A DNA stretch of 64,000 nucleotides from Cryptomeria japonica (lineage: Eukaryota > Streptophyta > Pinopsida > Cupressales > Cupressaceae): assembly GCF_030272615.1 (NCBI RefSeq), contig NC_081406.1, forward strand, positions 261,133,386 through 261,197,385, in the 5' to 3' direction. Below the pieces are notes generated by a model. The model searched no databases and was not told where the DNA came from. It worked only from the letters and a program-made list of their open reading frames with translations. The translations under genes were made by a program, and so were the position numbers. Shown piece after piece: positions 25,517 to 35,180 of this stretch; the stretch's first letter is position 1, and each line of letters starts with the position of its first letter.

Positions 25517-25804
25517 GGCACTTTTGTGATGAACAGGGAGTACCAAAACTTAGTACTTTGTGATGAATAGGGAGTACTAAAAAGAGCAGCACTTTGTGAT
25601 GAACAGGGAGTGCAAATATGAGCAACACTTTGTGATGAACAGGGAGTGCTAAAACATGTAGTACTTTGTGATGAACAGGGAGTACCACTAGGATAAACAA
25701 CAACACTTTGTGATGAACAGTGAGTGTCACTAGTATAGAGCGCCATATGATAGATATAAGTACTAGGATAATAAGCAGCATTTTGTGATGAACATGGAAT
25801 GCCA
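25517..25804. repeat. Array of seven hairpins with constant loop and covarying stems
   Basis: Seven units with near-constant loop TTGTGATGAACAGGG, spaced mostly 36-41 bp. Arms next to the loop: GGCACT/AGTACC, AGTACT/AGTACT, GCACT/AGTGC, AACACT/AGTGCT, AGTACT/AGTACC, ACACT/AGTGT and GCATT/AATGC. Five pairs hold in most units although three of the positions differ in sequence between units. The minus-strand ORF of repeated VHHKVLL is a by-product. Confidence 0.85.
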
Positions 25805-25927
25805 CTTTGACTGACACAGTTGATTTGCTTGACTGCAAAAGTACCTACCTATGCTAGAGTCATGGGAGAGATTCCCATCGACTCAGAGTTTACGACTAGA
25901 GATGACATTTGAGGATAGGGCAACGAT

Positions 25928-26285
25928 TGAGGTTATGGGCCTGCGACATAAAATGTATGTGCCTGAGTTTCGGGCGAACATGGGTTGCTGACTGCGCTGG
26001 CTGAGAGATGGCACTCTGAGACATGGACGTTCCATTTGCCGATGGGTGAGATGACAATCACCTTAGAGGATGTGTACATGATACTGAGGATATCAATCGA
26101 TGGGGAGTTAGTTCCTTACGATCAAGATGGAGACAGGGATGCACTGAGATGAGTATTTTAGGATCTAGGACTAGAGACGAGGGCTGGATATGTGGCTTGG
26201 GATACTATGACATGGACAAGATTAGAACTACTGGTGGTGGTGGGAGGAGTGATCAGTGGGTTCCTTTGTATCAATTTTATACCAT
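25928..26285 (+). pseudogene. Plant mobile domain (PMD) segment, antisense to the retrotransposon
   Basis: The plus strand reads IEVMGLRHKMYVPEFRANMG, then after a one-base frame change near 25,985 LLTALAERWHSETWTFHLP, then GEMTITLEDVYMILRISIDG, the diagnostic PMD core (ER W..ET.TFHLP.GEMT.TLEDV...L...IDG). It continues past stops at 26,149 and 26,158 to GYVAWDTMTW and GGVISGFLC. PMD proteins include the Arabidopsis MAIN/MAIL1 family linked to transposon silencing, and related PMDs are carried antisense in gypsy elements. The frameshift and stops mean this copy is broken. Confidence 0.8.
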
Positions 26286-26289
26286 TTTG

Positions 26290-27846
26290 TATGATGATGT
26301 AGACACCTACGGGTGATTGTAGCCATATGATTTTGACATCATTGTATCATGACACTTATGATTTTGAGATATATATAATATGATTCATCTTTGAAGAAGA
26401 TATATGCATGTGTAACTATGTGATGTTTCTATGTGATGCATGTATCTATGTGATGCAAATATGTACATGAGGAAATGCAATATTTTTGTTCTTTTATGTT
26501 TTTAATATGTTATGCCAATGCAAATGTGAATGTATGAAACACAAATGAATATGATAATGCAAATGTAAAATGTGCAAATATGTGTTGTGTGTAGGATGTG
26601 ATGCAATTGGGATACCGATATGTATGTATGAAATGCTTAATATGTAGTAATGCAGGTGCAACTACATGAAATGCAAATATTTTTGGTGTGTCATTATACT
26701 TAGTCATGTGATAGCGGGCTACACGGACTCAAGAAGGATGATGGAAGTCAATCAAGAAAGGGGGATGGAAGGTAGAAGATATGAAAGTGAAAAGAGCTTC
26801 TTGTGCATTATCATCATTGAGCTTTATTATGGCAAAATAGGTTATGACAATCGAGGCATATGTTCGACCCAGAAAGTCATTGTACCCGTTTGCATGGAGA
26901 TAAGACAATCACAAACAAGGAATGCCCCAGTTCACACTAGACTCACAGTGTCCTCATATCCTTGGACAAGTCAAAGCATTACTAAGAGACAATCCATAGA
27001 CAACAAAGAAAAATAGATGACGATACCCCATCCTCGCCTTTCTAGTCAAAGACATCCTGGAGATAGAATCTCTAGTCAGAGACATCCTGGAAAAGCTAAA
27101 AGACATGTCACCAAAAGATAAAATCAAAAGAAAACCAAGACTTGACACCAACATCCACTGTAGTCCTCAAGTTTAGTGTCTCTTGTCACTTGTATAAGTC
27201 TATTTGATTGTGGTCACAATGTTTACTTTCACAAACAGATAGATAGCACTGAACCATAATGTTGTCTTAGTTTGTTGAAAGATTTGATTTGTTGAAAGTC
27301 CATTGTTGATTTTGTGTCTCATCTGAAATTTACTGAATCCATGAAACTGATACTTTATAGCGGAGAAGGTGGAACTTTATTGCAGATTGGCGATGCGAAT
27401 GTTGCTTTATTGCGGATTGTGCGCGAATAGATTGAAGAAAAGTAGAAGAAACTGTACTCATCAAAACGTGTGATGCTCTCAGTTCCACACCCATCACTAG
27501 GCATAGGATTTGCCTTAGCCATAGATAGGAGCTGATTTATTATGGATGAAAAGGGGTGAAAAGGAATGTTTATTATGAATGGCTAAACAATCTTGGGTAG
27601 ATCAATAACAAGCCATGATGGGAATGTGTAAAGTTTATTATGGATAGATAGGCTGTGAGTGTGTGCAAAGTGAAAGGATGAGATGAAATCCTAAAGGAGG
27701 GAGGAGCAATGTCTCTACGCATGGTGTTGGTGACCCAGTTTTCACCATGGTACTTGCCCAGGGCGCCACCGAAGTGGTTTTCACCGTTGGACAAAATGTT
27801 TTTCTGTTACTTTTTTTTTTTTTTTGAATTGGGATACTCTGAAGAG
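26290..27846. other. Region between PMD segment and integrase remnant, no gene recognised
   Basis: An AT-rich part with many ATG-rich phrases (26,330-26,680), then mixed sequence. The frame at 26,666-27,016 has no recognised motif. A short direct repeat (CTAGTCAAAGACATCCTGGA, then CTAGTCAGAGACATCCTGGA) lies near 27,042-27,092. A T15-16 run sits near 27,810. This would be the pol to 3' LTR spacer of the Tat-like element. Confidence 0.5.
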
Positions 27847-28110
27847 CTATGTGTAAAATCTGTGAAGGTGCATGCTATTGATAGGATCCTCCAAAGATTC
27901 ACCTTCTGTGGTTGAGAGCTGATATGCACCAGATCCATATGCTGCAGTGATGATGTAAAGACCAAGCCAGTTTGGTTCGAACTTTCCCTTCTTTTCTCTG
28001 TCTTACTGATTTTTAGGATTTTCTCTAAGAACCAAGTCACCTACCTCAAATTTGTGAGGCTTGACTTTATGATTGTAGTTGTGTTGTTCCTTGACTGAAT
28101 TATGTATAGC
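27847..28110 (-). pseudogene. Integrase C-terminal fragment of the Tat-like element
   Basis: The minus strand reads KVKPHKFEVGDLVLRENPKN, a stop (TAA, 28,003), then GKFEPNWLGLYIITAAYGSG, AYQLSTTEGE and INSMHLHRFYT before the terminal TAG. This is the conserved C-terminal integrase module of Tat pol (KF.VGDLVL ... GKF.PNW.GPY ... GAY.L ... N..HL..FY). The catalytic integrase core is absent upstream. It is in the same frame as the linker at 28,111-28,914, separated by a TGA (28,111). Confidence 0.82.
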
Positions 28111-29043
28111 TCAAGTGACTGTCTTCCTTGATGAAGGATTTGAGATAGAATTACTAATGTGTGGACTACACAGTCCCATATGTGTGTAACCTAAAGAAGT
28201 TTGGGCATCCCTGATAACAAAGTCCCTTGAGGAAGCTTCGTTAAAGGTCCATGATATATCGCCAAAAGGGAATGGATGTGCGGAACAAGTAGATGAGTGA
28301 TGAAGGCTTATGATTGTGAAAAGAAGTGAAAGTAGGATAGCATGATGGAGACTTAGGATCAACAAGTGTGCTTTTTGGCTTAAAATTTTAGAACTTTTGC
28401 CCCCAGTTATTTTGGTATTAGGGGAGATCAACTCTTGCTCTTTTTGCTTCATAGGATTTTTATCCTTAACTTTGATTTTTGTGGAGTCCAGTAGCTTTTG
28501 ATTTTGATTTTGATTTGGACTAAAGGACTTTTCTTTATTATTGACTTTTAGATTTTTCTTTTCAAATCTTGATTTTTGATCTCTAATAAGTGAGGGCTTT
28601 TGTGATTCTTGTTGATCCAAGTCTGGAAGTGGAGTAGAAATGGAATGAGTGGATGAAATGGTAAGGCTATGTGAGCTCTCAAGAGGGCTGGCGATACGCT
28701 TAATAGATTCTTCACTGGAACCACTCTTAGGACTATTGATATCAAGAGTTGCTTGCACCACTAGAGGAGATTTGCATTTAGACCTAGTAGCTACAACACT
28801 AGGTGGTTCACACCCAATTCCTTGCAAATTGTTTATAGATTGTTCTTGTTGACTAAATTTGTTAGGAGATAGTGGGAGTTGATCAACATGAAAGATATAC
28901 TCACCACATCCCATGTCTTTAAACTTGAACTTTTCTTTTAGCTCTGCTTGTTTTGATGTAGAAGCTTTTAAGGATTCTGGATCAACATATGCTGATGAAG
29001 GAACAACTTCTCTGTTGACTGGGATTGTTATTTTTGATCTAGG
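28111..29043 (-). pseudogene. Post-protease linker region, low complexity
   Basis: This continues the protease frame after a TGA at about 29,044. The sequence is rich in Ser, Lys, Gln and Asn (for example NQNQNQKLLD) and carries one hydrophobic stretch (HLLILSLHHAILLSLLFTII). Tat elements have a variable spacer after protease. The RT, RNase H and integrase core that should follow are missing, so a deletion junction lies inside or at the end of this segment, perhaps near the GGGGGCAAAAG at about 28,400 (minus strand). Confidence 0.55.
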
Positions 29044-29410
29044 TCACAGATTGTTGCAATATATGAATGGATTTGGGCCAGCTTTGATGGTCACTTCAAC
29101 TCCATTGTGTGGAAACTTGATGCATCGATGATATGTAGATGGTACTGTGCTCATCTCATGAATCCATGGACATCCTAGAAATATGTTGTATGTGAGCTCT
29201 AGATCAAGGACTTGACAAACCACATCTTTTGTAACTGGCCCAACTCTGAGAGGTAAAGTGACTATGCCTTTGGATGAACACTCTTCATCATCATATGCCT
29301 TGATGGTAATTTTGTTTGTAGAATTCACAGCTTTATCTAAATATCCCAATTTTTTAATAGTGCTCAATGTACAAATGTTTAGACTTGCTCCTCCATCTAT
29401 CAGGACTCAT
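29044..29410 (-). pseudogene. Retropepsin-like protease of the Tat-like element
   Basis: The minus strand reads VLIDGGASLNICTLSTIKKLG, followed by KITIKAYDDEECSSKGIVTL, PLRVGPVT, DLELTYNIFLGCPWIHEM and HRCIKFPHNGVEVTIKAG. This is the aspartic protease of Ty3/gypsy Tat elements, with catalytic DGG in place of DSG/DTG, the YN.LLG.PW motif (here YNIFLGCPW) and a Gly-rich flap. A stop (TGA) lies just before the catalytic motif, about 29,413. It would release gag and pol proteins. Confidence 0.85.
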
Positions 29411-29832
29411 TTTATTCGATGTTTGTGTATGAAGGCTTCAATGTGTAACGGTGCATTATGTGGCTGACTTACAAAGGCGTCATCGGCTTCTGTGAATGTA
29501 AGCAAGTGTGGAACGGAAACGTATCCCACCATGGCTTGAAACTGGTCCACGTTTAGATCAGTAAGGGCAGAAGTGTCTCTCAAACTTTTGTCAAGAATGG
29601 CTTTATGTGTGGGGATATGCGTAAGAGCTCAAGGATGGAGATGAGTGCGGGTGTCTTCCCTAACTGTTCTACAAGGTCATACTCAGGTTTGGTCGAAGCA
29701 AAAGTGGTGTTTTTAGTTGGAGCACCTTGCATAGTGAATTTACCTTGACAAGTTGTGACATTACATTCAGAGGTAGGTTCAAAAGAAGATCCAATGCCTT
29801 TTAGGACAATCTTGGGTCTTTGGGTAGAAGTC

Positions 29833-30252
29833 TCAGGGATTTAATCCTTGATGATAATGGTAGAGACATAATTGTCCATCATAATTGTCCATCGAAATGT
29901 GATTGATAATTGAATCATAGTTATAGGATGCTCTAGTATAGTTGGTTTGGTCATCTGTGGCTTTAGCTTTTCCCTTGTCATGTTTTGGGAATGGTTCTTT
30001 AAACATTTCGTGTTCTTGATTGGATGAGTGTCCTTCAATCTCAATGTCACCTCTATCAATAAGATCTTGTATGACGTTCTTCAGTTGATGACAATTACCT
30101 ATTTTATGACCTTTGCTCTTATGAAATTCACAATATTCATCATCATTCCACCAATTTGGTTTGACCTTTGGCTCATATGGAGGAAAATCTGAAATTGTTA
30201 TTATTTTGTTTGCCACTAGCTTTTTAAAAACTGACTCTGGTGGTTCTCCCAA
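29833..30252 (-). pseudogene. Gag C-terminal part with zinc-binding motif
   Basis: It carries PPESVFKKLVANKIITI, then YCEFHKSKGHKIGNCHQLK and NVIQDLIDRGDIE, the Cys-His motif and the following LIDRG phrase typical of Tat/Ogre gag. It is in frame with the next upstream gag segment across a TGA (near 30,268) consistent with CGA to TGA. Confidence 0.8.
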
Positions 30253-30267
30253 TGGAGTGTACTTCCT

Positions 30268-31066
30268 TCATGATTTGGAAGTTGTTTGAGTATTCACTTG
30301 ATTGTTTGTATAGTTTGATCCAGAAAAAATGATTTTGGGTCGCACTGTATTGGCATCAACAACACCATCATTGACTGTGTTCTTGTTTTTATTCCAAAAT
30401 CTTGGCTTATCTTTTCCTTTAAAGTCATCTTTGTTTTCCTTGAATATCTTAATGACTCCTTGTTCAATTAGGACCTTCTCTGTTGCTAAGCCTTTTTCAA
30501 TAACATCCTTGAAGGTGGACAAACAAGCTTTCCTTAGGTCATAACCAATGTCTTTGTTAACATTTGGAGTGAACATTTCTACCATTTGTTTCTATGGAAT
30601 TTCACAAGAGCATCTACTGGCTAGATTCCTCCATCTTTGTAAAAATGATGAAAAAGACTCTCCATCCCTTTGCTTGGTGTTGCACAAAGTAGTGATTGAT
30701 ATGTCTGTCTCTATGTTGTATGAGAAATGTTGGATAAATGCCTCTGCTAGATCACCCCAAGACTTAATTCCGGGTGGGAGTTGGGAGAACCATTCCATAG
30801 CTTGATCACCTAAGCTCTGTGGGAATAATCTCATCAAATATGTCTCTTCTGCTGCTACCTCAATGTAGGCTATGAAAAAACTATCTTATGTGTGCCTTAG
30901 GATCCCCTTTGCCTCTGTATTTATCAAGCTTAGACATCACAAAGTGTGTAGGAAATGGAGGCATTGGAATGCTTTTGTCAAATGGATAAGGACATATCTC
31001 TCTCATTGTGTATGTTGGCTTTGGTGTATTTATGTCCTCCATTTTCTTTTGTAAGTCCTTGATTTG
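30268..31066 (-). pseudogene. Gag central domain (Retrotrans_gag)
   Basis: The minus strand has FPQSLGDQAMEWFSQLPPGI, then SWGDLAEAFIQHFSYN and a tail with SFSSFLQRWRNLASRC, the classic gypsy gag pattern. Stops (TAG at about 30,592 and one near 30,870) interrupt one continuous frame. This domain builds the particle. Confidence 0.85.
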
Positions 31067-31982
31067 CTATTCCAAATTATTCTTAGGTGGAGATCGACTT
31101 CTTGGACCAAACCCCATGCCTGAAGCACTGGGTGGAGGAGGAGCATGTTGCATATATGGATGGTATTTATCATACACATGTTCATATGGAGGAGGTCTAT
31201 AATGATGTTGTGTATATGAACCACTTGGTATAGAGTCATGATGAGGAACAAAATATCTGCTTTGTCCATGTATACCATAATCTATAGGAATGTCATGAGT
31301 TTGTTCTAGTGCATTGCCCCCAAATTTGACGCAGGGTTTCCTTGTGTCCAAATTTTGAGCATGACTTTGAATATCCAATTTCTTTGGTGGTTGGTCCTTA
31401 GCATTGGCATGTGATTGAGCATATTTTTCAACATAAGACTTCCATAATGGTCTGCAAAGGTGAGTATCATATGCTTGACCATGTGTGTATGGGACCTCGG
31501 GTTTTTGAAACAAAGATGATGGTGATTCAGGCACAAGATGTGGTCCTCTATTGCCTCCACTATTAGGCCTCCTTTGATCAATGTTGGAGTGAGGTTGTTG
31601 CAAAGGTCGATTTTGCATTATTTGAGACATCAAAATCATGAGGTATCTTGGCTCCACTTTGTGCCATCACTTGTAAGAAGTATTGTCTATCTCTCCTCAT
31701 TATTTCTTCCGCCAATCTATTGAAACGGGGATCCATAATGGTGTCTTCCACTTCTGTTGAATGTATGGAAAAGTTGTCCATATTGTCATTGTGTGTATCA
31801 TTGTTGTTTGTAGTATCCATGTTCTCAACATTTGGAATGTTTCTATAAGCATCCATGTCAGGTAATGTGTTATGATCAGAATTGAAAAAGATATCATTGT
31901 CATATTCATAGGAACTCATGTTTGCAGACTCTTGAGCTTCTTTAGTTTCTCTCCTAGATTTTTGGGAACGGGTTTCAACCAT
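31067..31982 (-). pseudogene. Gag N-terminal region with frameshift
   Basis: The likely gag start is ATG at 31,982 (MVETRSQKSRRETKEAQESA). The frame ends at 31,578 in ATTSLQH, while a second frame from about 31,657 to 31,067 continues with PHSNIDQRRPNSGG, Pro/His/Tyr-rich sequence and PPPPSASGMGFGPRSRSPPK. The overlap shows a small frameshift near 31,580-31,600. It is a disordered, low-complexity N-terminal gag. Confidence 0.7.
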
Positions 31983-32719
31983 GAACTAGGTATTGACCGA
32001 GATGTTTGAGATTAGATGAATATGGAAAGAGTATGGAAGACCAAGAGTTGGATGGAATGTAAATGAATCTGAAGTGTACTTGCAATGTCCAAAGTGTAAG
32101 ACCAAGTATGTATGTAGTAGAGTAGGTGTGGCTTCCAAAGAGATGATAGTTTCTCTTGATAAGGTAAGTTGACCTTGACTCTAAGTAAGACAAAATGAAA
32201 CCCAAAGGTGATAGACCTTGATGAGGGACCACTTAGCAAAATGTTGTTGTATGTAATGTGTTGACAAAGTATGATGAGGACAAGCAAGTGACCTTTTGAC
32301 TCAAGTTTAGACAAATGTGAATGTAATGTAAGGTGTAAAGCAATGATGGACTTTGTGAGACCCAAAGATAGGTTGAACGCTAGATGAAAATTTAGAGAAA
32401 TAACTTAGGAAGCTCAAGAATTCTGAAACTGATTGCTCTTGTTTGTTGGACTGTAAGTTTTTCCAATTTGTGAAGTTGTTTGTTGTGACCAAATCTGAAT
32501 TTTTTGACTGTTTTTCGTGACAAGAGGACACAATGTTGATGAGGACTCAATGTTTGCAAGTGTTTAGACTCAAAATGACTCAAAAGAAAGTGTATTGTTT
32601 GATGTAAAATTGTTTTGCATACACTTGAAGACACAAAAGACACAATGTTTTGATGTTTGATCTTGAATGTTTGATTGTTCAAAATAAGACAAACACAATT
32701 CTTATGGCTGGCCAGGACA

Positions 32720-33260
32720 ATAGTTGTTGATCCCACATGGGGTTTCCCCCGAGGCTATGCTATTCAGAGCGGATATTTAGATGCTTGACCCCATTGGCTC
32801 CACCCTCAGCACTCACTTCTCCGGGCAGCTAAGCATCAATCCCCACGAAAAGTCCCTGTGGTAAACTTTGTATCTCTACTAAGAACCATATGTGTGTGGG
32901 CCGCTCCAGAGGTCCGACCTCTTGACCCAACAACTAGAAGGATTTTGGCTTCTAAAACAAAAAGGTCCTAGTAAGGGCATTCACTCGTGTGGCCATACAT
33001 GCGACACTTTCAGCTCTGTAAATACAGAAGGCTCCCAGCTGGTAGGGGTTACACCCTACAACTGATGAAATAAATTTGATCAAACGGGTTTATGGGGAGA
33101 CATAGTGTCGGTATAAACTAATCAACACATGCTATCCATAGTTTTCACCATGGATATAGTTGTTTATAGTGGTTCGGAAGAGGTGGGTTTTCCTCGCTAC
33201 CACTTGGATCATTCTCTCCTCACTAGTAGTCCTAATGACCACATAGGGAGACAGGCCCTC
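32720..33260 (-). other. GC-rich, hairpin-dense island in the leader
   Basis: This block is much richer in G and C than its surroundings. Short perfect hairpins include AGAGGT/ACCTCT with a 3-base loop (32,909-32,923), TCTGTA/TACAGA with a 2-base loop (about 33,014-33,027), GTAGGG/CCCTAC with a 6-base loop (about 33,042-33,059) and TCCAT/ATGGA (about 33,135-33,154). A structured RNA element (packaging or translation) is one reading. Confidence 0.5.
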
Positions 33261-33559
33261 TAAAGATGAAACAAAAAGAGCCTATTGCCCAAGGCACAAA
33301 GGACACTGGTTCAAATTTAGTGCACCAATTGAAGTGTTTTCTAATCTATGAAAACAAGGAACACAATGAAAGATCAAAAACCATTTCCAAGGTCCTGCAA
33401 CAAAGATTTGTTAGTAGTTTGGATTATTTCAAATGATCACCCCTTCCTGCAAGCACACAAGTTAGGTAAATTTTAGATCCAAAAGACTTTGTGAAATAGG
33501 GGCCTTCAACAATGCTTTTTGTTGACCAATTCAAATATCTGATTCATCACAAAAAAAGG

Positions 33560-34400
33560 CCACTTGTAAAATTTCAAGAACTTTCCAGAAATGTAAGAAA
33601 ATCCAAAAAAAATTGCTAATTTGCTCCAAAAATTAATTTTTTATGAAAAATCATAAAAAATTCATATAAAATGAAAAATGGATCCCAAAAACCTGTAATT
33701 TTTACTCGACACTCCTGATGGTCTTCCAAAACTGCATAAAAAAATTCCTGCAACAAATCCGAGCAGTTTGTGAGATATGAGCAAAATAATGCAAAACCCT
33801 AGTTTTCAAAGAACCAATTTTTGAGGAATGATTTTGCATAAAATTTAAAATAACAAAAAATAGAGTCTATGTATAAATTAGAGAGCTTTCCAAAAATATA
33901 AGAAAATCCAAAAAAATTTGCTAATTTTCTCTCAAAATTAATTTTTCATGAAAATACATAAAAAATTCATAGAAATTTCAAATATTCTCCAAAAACTCTG
34001 AATTTTTTATTGCCAATCTCTGAGAATGTTCTTGACCTACAAAAAACATTTGATGCCAAAATTCAAATCCGTTTGTGAGATCTGATCAAAACAATGAAAA
34101 ACCCTAATTTTTAAAGATCCAATTTTTTAGGAAATATTTTGCATCAAAATTAAAATCACAAAGAATAGATCCTGTGTATAATTATGAGATATTTCCAAAA
34201 ATGTAAGAAAATCCAAAAAAATTGCTCATTTGCTCTCAAAATTAATTTTTTATGAAAATTCATAAAAAATTCATAGAAAATTAAAATATGCTCCAATAGA
34301 TCTAAATTTTTCTTTGAGATCTCTTGATACTGTCTTCAACCTGTAAAAATATTTTGATGCAAAATTTCCAAGCCGTTTGTGAGATCGGATCAAATCTCTC
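33560..34400. repeat. Tandem repeat of about 305 bp, nearly three copies
   Basis: TTTCC(A/G)AAAATGTAAGAAAA-type phrases recur at about 33,583, 33,888 and 34,190. Each is followed by CCAAAAAAATTGCT, TTAATTTTTTATGAAAA and a GTTTGTGAGAT(C/A)TGA phrase. Periods are about 305 and 302 bp. Confidence 0.85.
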
Positions 34401-35162
34401 CAAGATCTTGATTTTATGTCCAAAACCCTAGCTGCACAAGGTTATTCTCCAAATTGTTTTACAAAACAGCAATATATTGCTTTAAAAATGAGACAAGTTG
34501 ATTGTGAATTTTATTTGCACCAAAAATGGAAGTGTGGATTGTAAGTTTTATCTTGATGCAAGAAATAAAATTTGCCTTGTTGATTTTAAGCACCAAAAGA
34601 ATTTGTTCCTAACTTTGCAAAAAAAAAAAATTTGCGTGTTTGTTTTTGTGATTCTTTTTAACTTTGAACAAGTGTGATTCTTTTTTAGAGCTCCAAACGA
34701 AAGATATGGTTCTTTTTAAAACTCCAAATGAAAGTGTAGTTGATTTTAACCCAAAAGGAAAATGAATTTATTTTATCCTAACTTGAAAGACAAAGTTAGC
34801 AATATGAACAAATTTATTTCCTAAGCTAAAATTGCTAAAAATAATGCTATTGTAGGGGTTAGTTAAAACCTGCACAAAAGATAATTAGTTAGAAAAATCT
34901 GCATGTTTTGGTGGGCTTCTACAAGCCTAAAATTTTTGGTTTTCGGTTACAAGGAATTTTCTTACAACTCTTTGTTACAATAGCTCTACTCTGTGTGAAA
35001 ACAGAAGTGCTATTTAACATGAAAGAGCAACATTATAGACAATAGCGTTAAAGTATCAATTTGCGAAGGTGCTAAATTGAGAAGAAAAATGCAAGAGAAT
35101 GACCTGTGTGTCAATTAAAACATTCAAAAGTTAGTAGTCTTCAAAATGATTGCTCTTTGATT

Positions 35163-35178
35163 CACGTCGGGTTCACCA
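35163..35178 (-). other. Primer-binding site of the Tat-like element
   Basis: The minus strand reads TGGTGAACCCGACGTGA two bases after the LTR end (ATGACATCA). TGG pairs with the tRNA CCA end. I could not assign the tRNA with certainty. Confidence 0.65.
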
Positions 35179-35180
35179 AA

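Larger units (their letters stand above)
31983..35162 (-). other. Untranslated leader of the Tat-like element
   Basis: About 3.2 kb between primer site and gag start. Open frames here (for example 32,392-32,736) lack known motifs. It holds the GC-rich hairpin island (32,720-33,260) and the ~305-bp tandem repeats (33,560-34,400). Very long leaders are usual in Tat/Ogre elements. Confidence 0.65.

Noticed and set aside
25517..25804. C/D-box snoRNA cluster (loop contains GTGATGA, a C-box match)
   Set aside because: No CTGA D box in the right place and terminal stems do not bring C and D together.
25115..25804. CRISPR-like array
   Set aside because: Plant nuclear setting, degenerate units, no unique equal-length spacers and no cas genes.
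25485..25838. Minus-strand ORF with repeated VHHKVLL
   Set aside because: Arises from the hairpin tandem repeat. Frame openness follows from the unit, and no known protein repeat fits.
32307..32736. Leader ORFs of 74-114 codons in the Tat-like element
   Set aside because: No motif and position between primer site and gag fits untranslated leader.
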